This document shows, one piece after another, positions 7,861 to 15,913 of a DNA stretch of 64,000 bases; within the stretch, counting starts at the first letter, position 1; every line of letters starts with the position of its first letter. Source of the DNA: JAKZRT01 sp965247915 (GTDB taxonomy: Bacteria > Pseudomonadota > Alphaproteobacteria > Rhodobacterales > Rhodobacteraceae); assembly GCA_965247915.1 (NCBI GenBank), contig OZ252048.1, positions 620,001 through 684,000 of the forward strand, written 5' to 3'. A program made the translations under genes and the position numbers. The notes beneath the pieces are model-generated. The model did no database searches and was not told the DNA's origin. It saw only the letters and a program-made list of their open reading frames with translations.

Positions 7861-9660
7861 ATGACCGACCGCTCTCATATCCGCAATTTCTCGATCGTCG
7901 CCCATATCGACCACGGCAAGTCGACCCTGGCCGACCGGCTGATCCAGTCGACCGGGACGGTCAAAGCGCGGGACATGAAGGACCAGCTGCTTGACAGCAT
8001 GGACATCGAGCGCGAGCGTGGCATCACCATCAAGGCCAACACGGTGCGGCTCGATTACCACGCCCGGGACGGTCAGGATTACGTGCTGAACCTGATCGAC
8101 ACGCCGGGCCACGTCGATTTCGCCTACGAGGTCAGCCGGTCCATGCGCGCCGTCGAGGGCAGCCTGCTGGTCGTCGACAGCACCCAAGGCGTCGAGGCGC
8201 AGACGCTGGCCAACGTCTATCAGGCCATCGACGCCGATCACGAGATCGTGCCGATCCTCAACAAGATCGATCGGCCCGCCTCCGACTGCGACCGGGTCGC
8301 CACCCAGATCGAAGACGTGATCGGCATCGACGCCACCGGCGCCATCCGGGTCTCGGCCAAGACCGGCCAGGGCATACCCCAGGTGCTGGAAGCCATCGTC
8401 ACCGGCCTGCCCGCCCCCAAAGGCACCCGCGACGCCCCCTTGAAGGCGATGCTGGTCGACAGCTGGTACGACGCCTATCTCGGTGTCATCGTTCTGGTGC
8501 GCATCATCGACGGGGTGCTGCGTAAGGGCGACCGTATCCGCATGATGAGCACCGAGGCCGTCCACCCCGTCGACCGTCTCGGCGTCTTCAAACCCCAGAT
8601 GGAAGACATCGGCGAACTGGGCCCCGGCGAGATCGGGTTTCTGACCGCCAGCATCAAACAGGTCCGCGACACAAGGGTCGGCGACACCATCACCACCGAG
8701 AAAAACGGCACCACGAGCGCGCTGCCGGGCTTCAAGCCGGCGCAACCGGTGGTCTTTTGCGGCCTCTTCCCGGTGGACAATGCCGAATTTGAGGACCTGC
8801 GCGAGGCCATCGAGAAACTGCAACTGAACGACGCCAGCTTCAGCTCCGAAATGGAAACCTCCGCCGCCCTCGGCTTTGGCTTCCGCTGCGGCTTTCTGGG
8901 GCTGCTGCACCTCGAGGTGATCCGCGACCGCATCGAGCGCGAATACCATATCGACCTCATCACCACAGCACCCAGCGTCATCTATCACGTCCACATGCGG
9001 GACGGGAGCATGACCCCGCTCCACAACCCTGCCGACATGCCCGACATGACCCATGTCGATCACATTGAGGAACCGCGCATCAAGGCGACGATCCTGGTTC
9101 CGGATGAATATCTGGGCGATGTGCTGAAGCTCTGCCAGGACCGGCGCGGCATCCAGATCGACCTGACCTATGCCGGGTCGCGGGCCATGGTGGTCTATGA
9201 CCTGCCGCTCAACGAGGTGGTGTTCGACTTCTACGACCGCCTGAAATCGGTGACCAAAGGCTACGCCAGCTTTGACTACGCCCTGACCGGCTACCGCGAG
9301 GATTTCCTGGTGAAAATGTCGATCCTGGTCAACGAAGAACCCGTCGATGCGCTCAGTATGATGGTCCACCGCGACCGGGCCGAGGCGCGGGGACGGGCGA
9401 TGGTGGAAAAACTCAAGGAACTGATCCCCCGCCACATGTTCAAAATCCCCATCCAGGCGGCGATCGGCGGCCGGGTGATCGCCCGCGAAACCCTGTCGGC
9501 GATGCGCAAGGACGTGACGGCGAAGTGCTACGGCGGCGACGTGACGCGGAAAAAGAAGCTGCTGGAGAAACAGAAGAAGGGCAAAAAGAAGATGCGCCAG
9601 TTCGGGAAGGTGGATATCCCGCAGGAAGCGTTTATTAATGCGTTGAAGATGGATGGGTGA
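7861..9660 (+). CDS. lepA: Elongation factor 4 (back-translocating GTPase LepA)
   Basis: A 599-residue protein, exactly the usual LepA length. The GTPase motifs are clear: AHIDHGKST (G1, residues 14-22), RERGITIKANTVRL (switch I), DTPGHVDF (G3), NKIDRPASD (G4) and SAKTGQG (G5). The LepA-specific C-terminal domain ends with a basic stretch (TRKKKLLEKQKKGKKKMRQFG). It acts on the ribosome under stress, remodelling or back-translocating stalled complexes. The ATG at 7861 has no evident Shine-Dalgarno sequence; the leader is a run of C-rich sequence. The next gene starts directly after its stop codon. Confidence 0.97.
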   Translation: MTDRSHIRNFSIVAHIDHGKSTLADRLIQSTGTVKARDMKDQLLDSMDIERERGITIKANTVRLDYHARDGQDYVLNLIDTPGHVDFAYEVSRSMRAVEGSLLVVDSTQGVEAQTLANVYQAIDADHEIVPILNKIDRPASDCDRVATQIEDVIGIDATGAIRVSAKTGQGIPQVLEAIVTGLPAPKGTRDAPLKAMLVDSWYDAYLGVIVLVRIIDGVLRKGDRIRMMSTEAVHPVDRLGVFKPQMEDIGELGPGEIGFLTASIKQVRDTRVGDTITTEKNGTTSALPGFKPAQPVVFCGLFPVDNAEFEDLREAIEKLQLNDASFSSEMETSAALGFGFRCGFLGLLHLEVIRDRIEREYHIDLITTAPSVIYHVHMRDGSMTPLHNPADMPDMTHVDHIEEPRIKATILVPDEYLGDVLKLCQDRRGIQIDLTYAGSRAMVVYDLPLNEVVFDFYDRLKSVTKGYASFDYALTGYREDFLVKMSILVNEEPVDALSMMVHRDRAEARGRAMVEKLKELIPRHMFKIPIQAAIGGRVIARETLSAMRKDVTAKCYGGDVTRKKKLLEKQKKGKKKMRQFGKVDIPQEAFINALKMDG

Positions 9661-10542
9661 ATGATATTGCAAAGGCCCGTCAGAAAGTTCCTCTACAAGT
9701 ACCGGTCCAACAACTGTCCGTACATGGAAGAGGAAATTTTGCGCGCTATTACATTGAAGGAAATATTTTTCTCGACCTTAGCCAATTTGAATGACCCGTT
9801 TGAGGGGAATCCTACCGAAACAAAAGTTTCGCCAAAAGGAATCCGGGAATGGCTAAAAATTTTTTACTCCTTTCCCGAATACAAAGGACTAACGATCACC
9901 GGGATGCCCGTAGTGCAAGTTGCACGTGAGAAGGGTTTCCCGATCTCTAAAGCGAAAGGAATTGGCTCAAGTAGCCTCGCTTCCGCTCGACTTATCCAAA
10001 ATAACTATGACAAACAGCGTCGGAATTGGCGAAAGAATACAGCAGCATTTTGTCTCTCAGAACACGGTGATTCCGTTTTGATGTGGAGCCATTATTCCAA
10101 TGGCCACAAGGGCTACTGTCTTGAGTGGATATTTTCTCGATCTCGAAACTATGGCGACTCACCAACGCCAACGGAAGTGGAATATGTCAATTCTCGATCA
10201 ACGCTCTCGGTATCGGACCTTGTCAATCTGATGGCGTGGGAAAAATTCAGAGACGGTAGGATTTCTGACAAGGAGCGCGCGATATCGACGACCCGATCAT
10301 TGGCTTGCGAGAAAGCGGATGACTGGGAGTATGAAGGCGAGTGGCGGTTCTTGGATTTCATTCAGGATGGCGATGGTTACCGCGCAGTGAAGGGTTTGGA
10401 GTTGTCACGAGTAATTATGGGCACTAATTCACCTCAAGCGCTGCATGAAAAGATTGCCCGAATTGTCGACTGTCAAATTCCGATTGTCTGTGCGGAAATC
10501 GACGCGAGTTTATATTCCGTCAATATCCCAAAACAAGCGTAG
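9661..10542 (+). CDS. DUF2971-domain protein
   Basis: A 293-residue protein whose ATG immediately follows the lepA stop. It matches the DUF2971 pattern: an N-terminal FLYKYRSNN, the STLANLNDPFEGN block, and the central AFCLSEHGDSVLMWSHYSNGHKG containing the conserved W-H-Y. Function of the family is unknown; members are often found in accessory or phage-linked regions. Base composition is visibly more A+T-rich than lepA, so it is probably a later acquisition that landed behind a housekeeping gene. No signal peptide or membrane segment is seen. Confidence 0.75.
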   Translation: MILQRPVRKFLYKYRSNNCPYMEEEILRAITLKEIFFSTLANLNDPFEGNPTETKVSPKGIREWLKIFYSFPEYKGLTITGMPVVQVAREKGFPISKAKGIGSSSLASARLIQNNYDKQRRNWRKNTAAFCLSEHGDSVLMWSHYSNGHKGYCLEWIFSRSRNYGDSPTPTEVEYVNSRSTLSVSDLVNLMAWEKFRDGRISDKERAISTTRSLACEKADDWEYEGEWRFLDFIQDGDGYRAVKGLELSRVIMGTNSPQALHEKIARIVDCQIPIVCAEIDASLYSVNIPKQA

Positions 10543-10609
10543 GGTGGGTGGCAACCCACCATCGCCAACATTCAACCTGCGCATCGGTTGGTTTCACCCA
10601 CGCTACGCC
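10536..10609. repeat. Imperfect inverted repeat at the end of the DUF2971 gene
   Basis: Arms GCGTAGGGTGGGTGGCAACC (from 10536) and the reversed counterpart GGTTGGTTTCACCCACGCTACGC (10587-10609) form a stem of about 20 of 24 pairs. Sequences of the type GCGTAGGGTGGGT...ACCCACC are a widespread dispersed intergenic repeat in proteobacteria. The left arm overlaps the DUF2971 stop codon. It may also act as a transcription end. Confidence 0.6.
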
Positions 10610-10940
10610 TCAATCCCGCTCGCGTACTCTTATTTGCAGGTTGGCATCGCGGCACTGTCTCGTCCGGGCGACCAGCCCGGGCGGCGCCCGACCCTCCCAA
10701 CGGGAGGGCGCATTGTCCCGTTTCAATTCGTGCAGACGTTGGAGGCGGATTTCGCCATAAAGTGCCCCGCCCCGGCGTTTCAAAGCGCCCACCCAGGGTC
10801 GGGCGCCGCCCTTTGGGAGAATCGGTGAGGTAGAGTGGCGCGCCGAGGCGCACCCTGCGGGTTCCCTCAACCAACACCCCCCTTGACCTTCCCCCCGCTG
10901 GACCCCCTATCCGAACGCCAACACCACCCCGGAGGCCACC
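10610..10940. repeat. Gene-free spacer with a 17-bp perfect inverted repeat
   Basis: No convincing gene lies here. A perfect 17-bp inverted repeat, GGGCGGCGCCCGACCCT at 10679-10695 and its reverse complement at 10795-10811, encloses about 100 bases. A small hairpin CCTCCCAACGGGAGG lies just inside the left arm. The layout suggests a dispersed palindromic intergenic repeat rather than a coding region. Confidence 0.55.
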
Positions 10941-11402
10941 ATGCACGACCACAACGACCATGCCCCGCAACCTCTCAACCGTCTCGCCCTCTCGGCGACG
11001 CTGCATTGCCTGACCGGCTGCGGTATCGGCGAGGTTCTGGGGCTGGTGATCGGCACGGCGCTGGGCTGGGGCATTGTGGCGACGATTGCGCTGGCGGTGA
11101 TCCTGGCGTTTTTCTTCGGCTATTCGATGACGCTGGTGCCGCTTTTGCGCAGCGGCATGGGGCTGGGCGCGGCGGCACGGGTGGCGCTGGCCGCCGATAG
11201 TGTGTCGATCACGGTGATGGAGATTGTCGACAACGCCGTGATCCTGGCCATCCCCGGGGCGATGGACGCAGGCCTGGCCAGCTGGACATTCTGGGCCAGC
11301 CTTGCCGGAGCGCTGGCCATCGCCGCCGTGGTGGTCTTTCCGGTCAACCGCGCCATGATCGCGCGCGGGCGCGGGCACGCGGTTGCGCACCAACATCATT
11401 AA
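10941..11402 (+). CDS. DUF4396-type membrane protein
   Basis: A 153-residue protein with a His-rich cytosolic N-terminus (MHDHNDHAPQ) and C-terminus (HAVAHQHH) and about four hydrophobic helices. Conserved-looking features are LHCLTGCGIGEVLGL in the first helix and SVSITVMEIVDNAVI in the third. These match DUF4396 membrane proteins, whose role is unknown; the His-rich ends and the polar Cys and His in a helix hint at metal binding. The ATG at 10941 follows GGAGGCC. The IS1595 element begins 24 bases after the stop, so the native terminator may have been displaced. Confidence 0.75.
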   Translation: MHDHNDHAPQPLNRLALSATLHCLTGCGIGEVLGLVIGTALGWGIVATIALAVILAFFFGYSMTLVPLLRSGMGLGAAARVALAADSVSITVMEIVDNAVILAIPGAMDAGLASWTFWASLAGALAIAAVVVFPVNRAMIARGRGHAVAHQHH

Positions 11403-11475
11403 TTTTCAGTGGCAGGGAAGGTCTGCGGGGATGTATCCCCTTTACATACGGAACTAGCATACCCATATAGAAGGT

Positions 11476-12342
11476 ATGAAACAGACAAACATCCGCCAGT
11501 TTTACCAGCAATTTCCAACCGACGATGCCTGCCTTGAGCATCTATTCAACACGCGCTTCGGTCATGGCCATGAGTGCCACAAATGCAAACGCGAGGCGCG
11601 CTGGTACAAGCTGACCGGCGAACAAGCCTACTCCTGCGAATGGTGCGGCAACCATATTCACCCCCAGGTCGGAACCATCTTTGAGAAGTCGCGGACGCCC
11701 CTGCAACTGTGGTTCTACGCGATCTGGTTGTTCACCACGTCCCGGCACGGCGTCAGCGGCAAGGAATTGCAGCGTCAGCTTGGTGTGACCTACAAGACCG
11801 CCTACCGCATGGGCAAGCTGATCCGACAGCACATGGCCGCTGTGGACGGCGAGGAACCCATTGGCGGACGTGGCAAGGTGGTTGAGGTCGATGAAACCTA
11901 TGTCGGCGGAAAGGGCACCGGCAAAGACAACAAAACCGTTGTGCTTGGCATGATCGAGCGGGGCGATGGCGGCAAAGTAATCGCCAAGGTGGTTCCCGAC
12001 GCTTCCAAGTGGTCGCTAGGGGTCAACGTCGCCCGCAACGTCAAGCGGCACACTGAAATTCACGCCGACATGCACAAGAGCTATGACATTCTGTCGCCCG
12101 AGTGGCCATTGAAGCGCGTGAACAAGGAAGATTGGTTTGTTGAGGAAGATGGCACACACGTCAACTCAATCGAGAACTTCTGGCGTCACCTGAAATGTTC
12201 GCTCAGGGGCACGCATACTAGCGTTTCGCCCGAGCAACTGGAAGTCTACGTCAAAGAGTTTGAATACCGCTTCAATCGTCGGCTTCGTCCTGAGACGATG
12301 CTTTCGGAGCTTTTGACCCGCTTCCCTGAGTTGCAGACTTAA
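11476..12342 (+). CDS. IS1595-family transposase
   Basis: A 288-residue transposase. The N-terminal zinc ribbon shows paired cysteines (CHKCKREARW ... YSCEWCGNHIHP), followed by GTIFEKSRTPLQLWFYAIW and a helix-turn-helix (LQRQLGVTYKTAYRMGKLI). The catalytic domain has VEVDETYVGGK (first Asp), HADMHKSYDIL (second acidic region) and VNSIENFWRHLKCSLRGTH, where IS1595 enzymes carry N or H variants in place of the third acidic residue. Length is normal and no interruption is seen, so the enzyme is probably active. Confidence 0.93.
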   Translation: MKQTNIRQFYQQFPTDDACLEHLFNTRFGHGHECHKCKREARWYKLTGEQAYSCEWCGNHIHPQVGTIFEKSRTPLQLWFYAIWLFTTSRHGVSGKELQRQLGVTYKTAYRMGKLIRQHMAAVDGEEPIGGRGKVVEVDETYVGGKGTGKDNKTVVLGMIERGDGGKVIAKVVPDASKWSLGVNVARNVKRHTEIHADMHKSYDILSPEWPLKRVNKEDWFVEEDGTHVNSIENFWRHLKCSLRGTHTSVSPEQLEVYVKEFEYRFNRRLRPETMLSELLTRFPELQT

Positions 12343-12442
12343 GGATTGCATCGAACTTGTCGAGGTCGCCCGGTGGGTCGGCCTCGTGTTCTTTGATGAA
12401 GTCTTCGAGCTTGCCTTTTCTGGCGTCCTTAAGGGTTGTCAT
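12272..12442 (-). CDS. IS1595 passenger: small acidic/basic protein of 56 residues
   Basis: Starts at ATG 12442 after GGAAGCC and overlaps the stop of the larger passenger by ATGA, so the two are translationally coupled. The protein (MTTLKDARKGKLEDFIKEHE, then DKFDAILKSATQG) is polar and charged, with no recognised domain. Its 3' end overlaps the 3' end of the transposase gene on the opposite strand by about 70 bases. From memory, similar small ORFs accompany IS1595 transposases in other alphaproteobacteria, which supports it being a real passenger. Function unknown. Confidence 0.5.
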   Translation of the reverse strand: MTTLKDARKGKLEDFIKEHEADPPGDLDKFDAILKSATQGSGSKAPKASSQDEADD

Positions 12443-12954
12443 GGCTTCCGCATCCACTCCACATATTCACGGATGGTTGCTTTCCTTACCTGAATATCCC
12501 CGACCTGAGTGCCATTCTCAAGTTCCAAAATCCAATAACTCTGATCGCCCAATGCGTGCGCCAACAGGTGGTCCTTATATTTCGTGACTTTGATTGGCTC
12601 TGTGCCATTCACTGGTATTCCTCGGACTTCCAAAATTCCCTCATCGACGCCATTTTTCAGCCAGCCCGAAAAATTCTCGATTAGCTTGTCAACGGTTGGC
12701 GCTTTTTTGCTCCCGGCGTCGAATAATTGTGCGGACTCAGTTAGGTCTGAATGCTTTTCAAGCTGATCCCTGAAATAGCGGGCCGCGTCTTCGTGGTTAA
12801 GCCAATCAGTTTCGTTGCTGACGAGCGCTCGGACCTTTTCTCGCAGATCATTGCGTTGCCGAAACGGCGCGCCAGCCGTGGCCCCTACCCATACGGCAGC
12901 GACAAGTCCAAAGAAAAAGATCGCTGCCAAAACCGGATCGAATAGCCCGATCAC
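12439..12954 (-). CDS. IS1595 passenger: membrane-anchored protein of unknown function
   Basis: About 171 residues from a GTG at 12954 (AGCGGGGGC upstream); a TTG at 12987 would add 11 residues. One N-terminal hydrophobic helix (PVLAAIFFFGLVAAVWVGA) would anchor it in the inner membrane. The rest is soluble, with a helical region and a C-terminal beta-rich part (ITKYKDH-like and SYWILELENGTQ). No family was recognised. It lies wholly inside the IS1595 inverted repeats and runs towards the transposase, so it moves with the element. It might help transposition, immunity or host fitness; the sequence does not say which. Confidence 0.6.
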   Translation of the reverse strand: MIGLFDPVLAAIFFFGLVAAVWVGATAGAPFRQRNDLREKVRALVSNETDWLNHEDAARYFRDQLEKHSDLTESAQLFDAGSKKAPTVDKLIENFSGWLKNGVDEGILEVRGIPVNGTEPIKVTKYKDHLLAHALGDQSYWILELENGTQVGDIQVRKATIREYVEWMRKP

Positions 12955-13130
12955 GACAGTGCCCCCGCTTCGGGCACCCAAAACCAAAATGACTTAGCGG
13001 CTCGCTTTGTGTCGACCCATCCGCGCCGCCATATAGTTTCGCGAAAATCGATTTCAGCCATCCCACCCTCATATCACAGGTCTCCCCGCAGTATAAGTCC
13101 GTACCCCAAGGGGATAAACCCTAGGTCTGC

Positions 13131-13321
13131 GCCCACCCGCAAAATGCTGACGCCAGCGCCCAAAACCTTCCGCCAATTGTGAAAAAGCCGGGGCACAGGG
13201 GGGCTGGGACCGGGAATTTCTCCCTACAAACCATAGGTTGCATACAATTTGAGTAAATCCACAAAACCGCCATATTGGCCGGGTACATCTCGGTCCGCGT
13301 ACCAGTAGCAAGGATAGTAAA
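13131..13321. other. Spacer between IS1595 and the next small gene
   Basis: About 190 bases with no supported gene. It contains the right flank of the IS insertion and the leader of the small gene at 13322 (AAGGATAGTAAA ribosome-binding region). No repeat or RNA gene was recognised. Confidence 0.4.
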
Positions 13322-13549
13322 ATGCGCCGTATTATATTCGTTCTGAGCCTCTGCGTGGCCGGTTTTGCCGGTTTCACCCTTTGGCAAGACCCCACCACAG
13401 GACCTTATCTGCAAGCGTTAGTGCCCGAAGGCGGTTTGCCGAGCATTTCGCGCACTTCCACGACCTCGGGCACTAAAAGCACCAATCTGGGCGGCATGAC
13501 GGCCGCGAACCGGGTCGCGGATTCGGTGGTCAGCGCGGTACGGAACTAG
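13322..13549 (+). CDS. Small exported or membrane-anchored protein, 75 residues
   Basis: The ATG at 13322 follows AAGGATAGTAAA. The N-terminus MRRIIFVLSLCVAGFAGFTL is a clear signal or anchor sequence. The remainder is short, polar and rich in Ser/Thr, ending GGMTAANRVADSVVSAVRN. No family recognised. The IS1595 insertion lies about 200 bases upstream and may have separated it from distal control elements. A GGGCGC-AAAC-GCGCCC hairpin at 13549-13564 starts at its stop codon. Confidence 0.5.
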   Translation: MRRIIFVLSLCVAGFAGFTLWQDPTTGPYLQALVPEGGLPSISRTSTTSGTKSTNLGGMTAANRVADSVVSAVRN

Positions 13550-13590
13550 GGCGCAAACGCGCCCTTAGCCGCGCGCCAGACGGCTTTTAT
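13549..13590 (+). terminator. Possible transcription terminator
   Basis: A six-pair hairpin GGGCGC/GCGCCC with a four-base loop begins in the stop codon of the small gene. A second short stem (GCCG/CGGC) is followed by TTTT. The U-tract is weak, so the call is tentative. Confidence 0.35.
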
Positions 13591-13643
13591 ATTGAGCAAC
13601 ATCAAAGCCATAGCGTGAGCGAACTGGCTGTTGGCTGAGGCCT

Positions 13644-14418
13644 TCAGGCGTCCAGAAAAGCGGCTACGGCGGCGCCAAATTCGCGCGGCTTTTCGGCGTG
13701 CTGCCAATGCCCGGCGCCCGGAATTCTGGCAAAGCGCGCGCGCGGGAAAAACGCCCTTATCCGGTCGCGATGTTCGGGCAGCACGTATGTGCTGTTGGCC
13801 CCGGTCAGAACCAGCACCGGGCCGGGAAATTCGCCCTCAACGTCCGTAAATCCAAGAATTTTATCCATTTCGCCAGCAAGCACGTCCAGGTTCAGCCGCC
13901 AGCGTTTTTCACCCAGATCGAGCGATTGCAGCAAAAAGGCGCGCACCGGAGCCTCTGGGACCGCTCCGGCCAGCGCCGCGTCGGCCTGGCGCCGCGGCGG
14001 CCTGGCGCCGCGTGGTCACCGCCCCCAGATCAAGCCCGCGCATCGCGTCGATCAACGCAAGCTGCGCATCAATATGCGAATAGGCCACCGGCGCGATGTC
14101 GGCAACGATCAGCCTTCGAACCCGATCGGGGGCGGAGAGGGCGGCCACCATCGCTGCCTTGCCGCCCATGGAATGGCCCAAAAGATCGCCACCGGGGCTC
14201 AGTTCATCCAACAGATCGGCGGCCAGATCGTGGTAGGAATGGCTGTTGTGCCACGGGCTGGCCCCGTGATTTCGCATGTCCACCGACGCCACCGGCCCGC
14301 GGACCGACAGCCGCCTGGCACTCGCCCCCCAGTTCCGCGCCGAGCCGAAAAGCCCGTGCGCGATCAGCAGGGGCGGTGCTGCGCCACCGCTGGAAATCTC
14401 GGCTCAAGCGAGCGCCAT
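13644..14418 (-). pseudogene. Broken alpha/beta hydrolase (YbfF-like esterase)
   Basis: Two minus-strand segments together make an alpha/beta-hydrolase: LLIAHGLFGSARNWG (oxyanion block), VASVDMRNHGASP, the nucleophile elbow LLGHSMGGKAA, and the C-terminal LTGANSTYV and GAGHWQHAEKP with the catalytic His. Two lesions are seen. A TGA (14404-14406 on the plus strand) lies four codons after the likely ATG (14416-14418). A 16-bp tandem duplication (13981-13996 and 13997-14012, one mismatch) shifts the frame between the lid and C-terminal parts. Removing one copy restores a continuous frame. Non-functional unless a downstream fragment is made. Confidence 0.8.
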
Positions 14419-14668
14419 GCCGGTCACATATCCGCGTGGAGCGCGACCCGCCAGCAATGCGCGACGTCGGGAATTCCGGTGAATTTGGTCATGGATGGGT
14501 CCGATCCTGGCGGCCGGGTAGGGTCAGCTTGCGCGGCTGTCTACCTTAAGGACTTTACTTCGCAAAGGGTCGAAAGCGACGCAGGACCGGCAACAAACGC
14601 CGGCCGGACCCTTGTCTTTTGCGACTGGGGGCGCAATCTGGCGACAAGGAAAATGTCAGGGAAGACCG
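14419..14668. other. Spacer before nadK
   Basis: About 250 bases between the divergent hydrolase pseudogene and nadK. Nothing beyond possible promoters for the two directions can be supported; the nadK ribosome-binding site AGGGAA lies at 14658-14663. Confidence 0.4.
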
Positions 14669-15427
14669 GTGCCCAACTTTGCGTTTCTGGCCAGCGACAA
14701 CGATGAGGCGCAAGCCGCGCTGGCTGCCTTGGCGGGTGCCTATGGGCAGGTGGCGGCGGATCGGGCGCAGGTCATCGTGGCGCTTGGCGGCGACGGTTTC
14801 ATGCTGCAGACCTTGCACGAAACCCGTGGTCTGAACGTGCCGGTCTACGGCATGAACTGCGGGACCGTCGGGTTTTTGATGAACGAATTTACCCTTGAAG
14901 CGCTGGACCAGCGGCTGGCGCAGGCGGAAGAGACGATCATCAATCCACTGGCCATGACCGCTGTCTGCGCCGATGGCGCGACCCGGCACGAGCTGGCGAT
15001 CAACGAGGTTTCCATTTTGCGGGCCGGACCCCAGGCGGCCAAGCTCAGGATCTGGGTCGATGGCCGGATGCGCCTGGACGCTTTGTCGTGCGACGGCGCG
15101 TTGTTGTCGACACCAGCCGGATCGACCGCCTACAATTATTCCGCCCACGGGCCCATCCTGCCGATCGGGTCGGATGTTCTGGCGCTGACCGCGGTCGCGG
15201 CGTTTCGGCCGCGCCGCTGGCGCGGTGCGCTGCTGCCAAAATCGGCCCGCGTCAAATTCGAAGTGCTCGAGCCCGATAAGCGCCCGGCCATGGCCGAGGC
15301 GGATTCGCGGTCGGTCGGCGAAGTGCTGAGCGTCGAGGTTGCCTCGGACCCGGGCGTGGCGCACCGCATTCTCTTTGACCCTGGCCACGGGCTGGAAGAA
15401 CGTCTGATCCGCGAACAGTTTGTCTGA
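14669..15427 (+). CDS. nadK: NAD kinase
   Basis: About 252 residues from GTG 14669, chosen because AGGGAA lies five bases upstream and the length then fits alphaproteobacterial NAD kinases. The diagnostic motifs are IVALGGDGFML (GGDG, catalytic Asp), GMNCGTVGFLMNE, the NEVSI strand, and the nucleotide/regulatory segment CDGALLSTPAGSTAYNYSA. It phosphorylates NAD to NADP in the cytosol and is essential in most bacteria. It converges with the membrane protein gene at 15432, with only four bases between their stops. Confidence 0.95.
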   Translation: MPNFAFLASDNDEAQAALAALAGAYGQVAADRAQVIVALGGDGFMLQTLHETRGLNVPVYGMNCGTVGFLMNEFTLEALDQRLAQAEETIINPLAMTAVCADGATRHELAINEVSILRAGPQAAKLRIWVDGRMRLDALSCDGALLSTPAGSTAYNYSAHGPILPIGSDVLALTAVAAFRPRRWRGALLPKSARVKFEVLEPDKRPAMAEADSRSVGEVLSVEVASDPGVAHRILFDPGHGLEERLIREQFV

Positions 15428-15431
15428 AGGC

Positions 15432-15851
15432 CTAGTGGAACGCCACCACCGCCAGGATCACGGCCAGCACGGCGCAAATTCCAGCAATCTGGCCCAGCCG
15501 CGCCATCGTGGCCGCCGGTGGCGGTTGCTTGGCGCGTGCAGCGCGGATACCGTGCCACTGCAGCATCAAAACGACCACGGTCAGCACCACCACGGCGGCG
15601 AGTTTGGCCCAGAAAATCAACGGCATCGCGGCCGCGCCGCCCGCATTCGACATCATCCAGCCGCCGGTGATCCAAAGCAGGATCAGCGCCACGAACGACA
15701 CCCGGCCGACCCGGCCCTGGACCGCGCCCAGAGGCGGCAAGGCCTCGGGTGGTGCCGATTTCATTTGTATCCCGGCGATCATGTTTGCCACGCCGCCGCC
15801 GATGGCCACGGCAAACGAAAGCATATGGATGATGACAAGAACCGATCCCAT
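15432..15851 (-). CDS. Small integral membrane protein (DUF2269-like)
   Basis: About 139 residues from the ATG at 15851, which follows AGGGGACAGCG; a longer frame upstream lacks a good start signal. Four hydrophobic helices are visible (VLVIIHMLSFAVAIGGGVAN; FVALILLWITGGWMM; IFWAKLAAVVVLTVVVLML; IAGICAVLAVILAVVAF). The layout with a His in the first helix recalls DUF2269-type membrane proteins, but the match is loose. Function unknown. It may share a promoter region with nothing else, as prpE upstream ends at 15914 on the same strand. Confidence 0.65.
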   Translation of the reverse strand: MGSVLVIIHMLSFAVAIGGGVANMIAGIQMKSAPPEALPPLGAVQGRVGRVSFVALILLWITGGWMMSNAGGAAAMPLIFWAKLAAVVVLTVVVLMLQWHGIRAARAKQPPPAATMARLGQIAGICAVLAVILAVVAFH

Positions 15852-15913
15852 TTTCGCTGTCCCCTTTTGGCCGACCCTAGCCGCAGCGGACAACCTGCGG
15901 CAAGCCCGCTGGC

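Larger units (their letters stand above)
11427..13122 (+). mobile_element. Complete IS1595-family element with passenger genes
   Basis: The 1696-bp element is bounded by an 8-bp direct repeat AGGTCTGC (11419-11426 and 13123-13130), the expected target duplication length for IS1595. The ends form imperfect inverted repeats: TATCCCCTT-4-TACGGA is shared by both, starting GGGGATG on the left and AGGGTT on the right. It carries the transposase on the plus strand and two convergent passenger ORFs on the minus strand. The intact target duplication indicates a relatively recent insertion. Confidence 0.88.

Noticed and set aside
7783..9672. Long antisense ORF (629 codons) over lepA
   Set aside because: It mirrors the strongly coding lepA gene; the translation is His/Asp/Val-rich with no recognisable domain, as expected for the reverse strand of a GC-rich gene.
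10572..11399. 275-codon antisense ORF over the DUF4396 gene and its spacer
   Set aside because: The DUF4396 protein has clear membrane helices and a good ribosome-binding site, while the antisense product is compositionally biased.
14555..15388. Long antisense ORF over nadK
   Set aside because: nadK motifs are unambiguous on the plus strand and the antisense translation has no family features.
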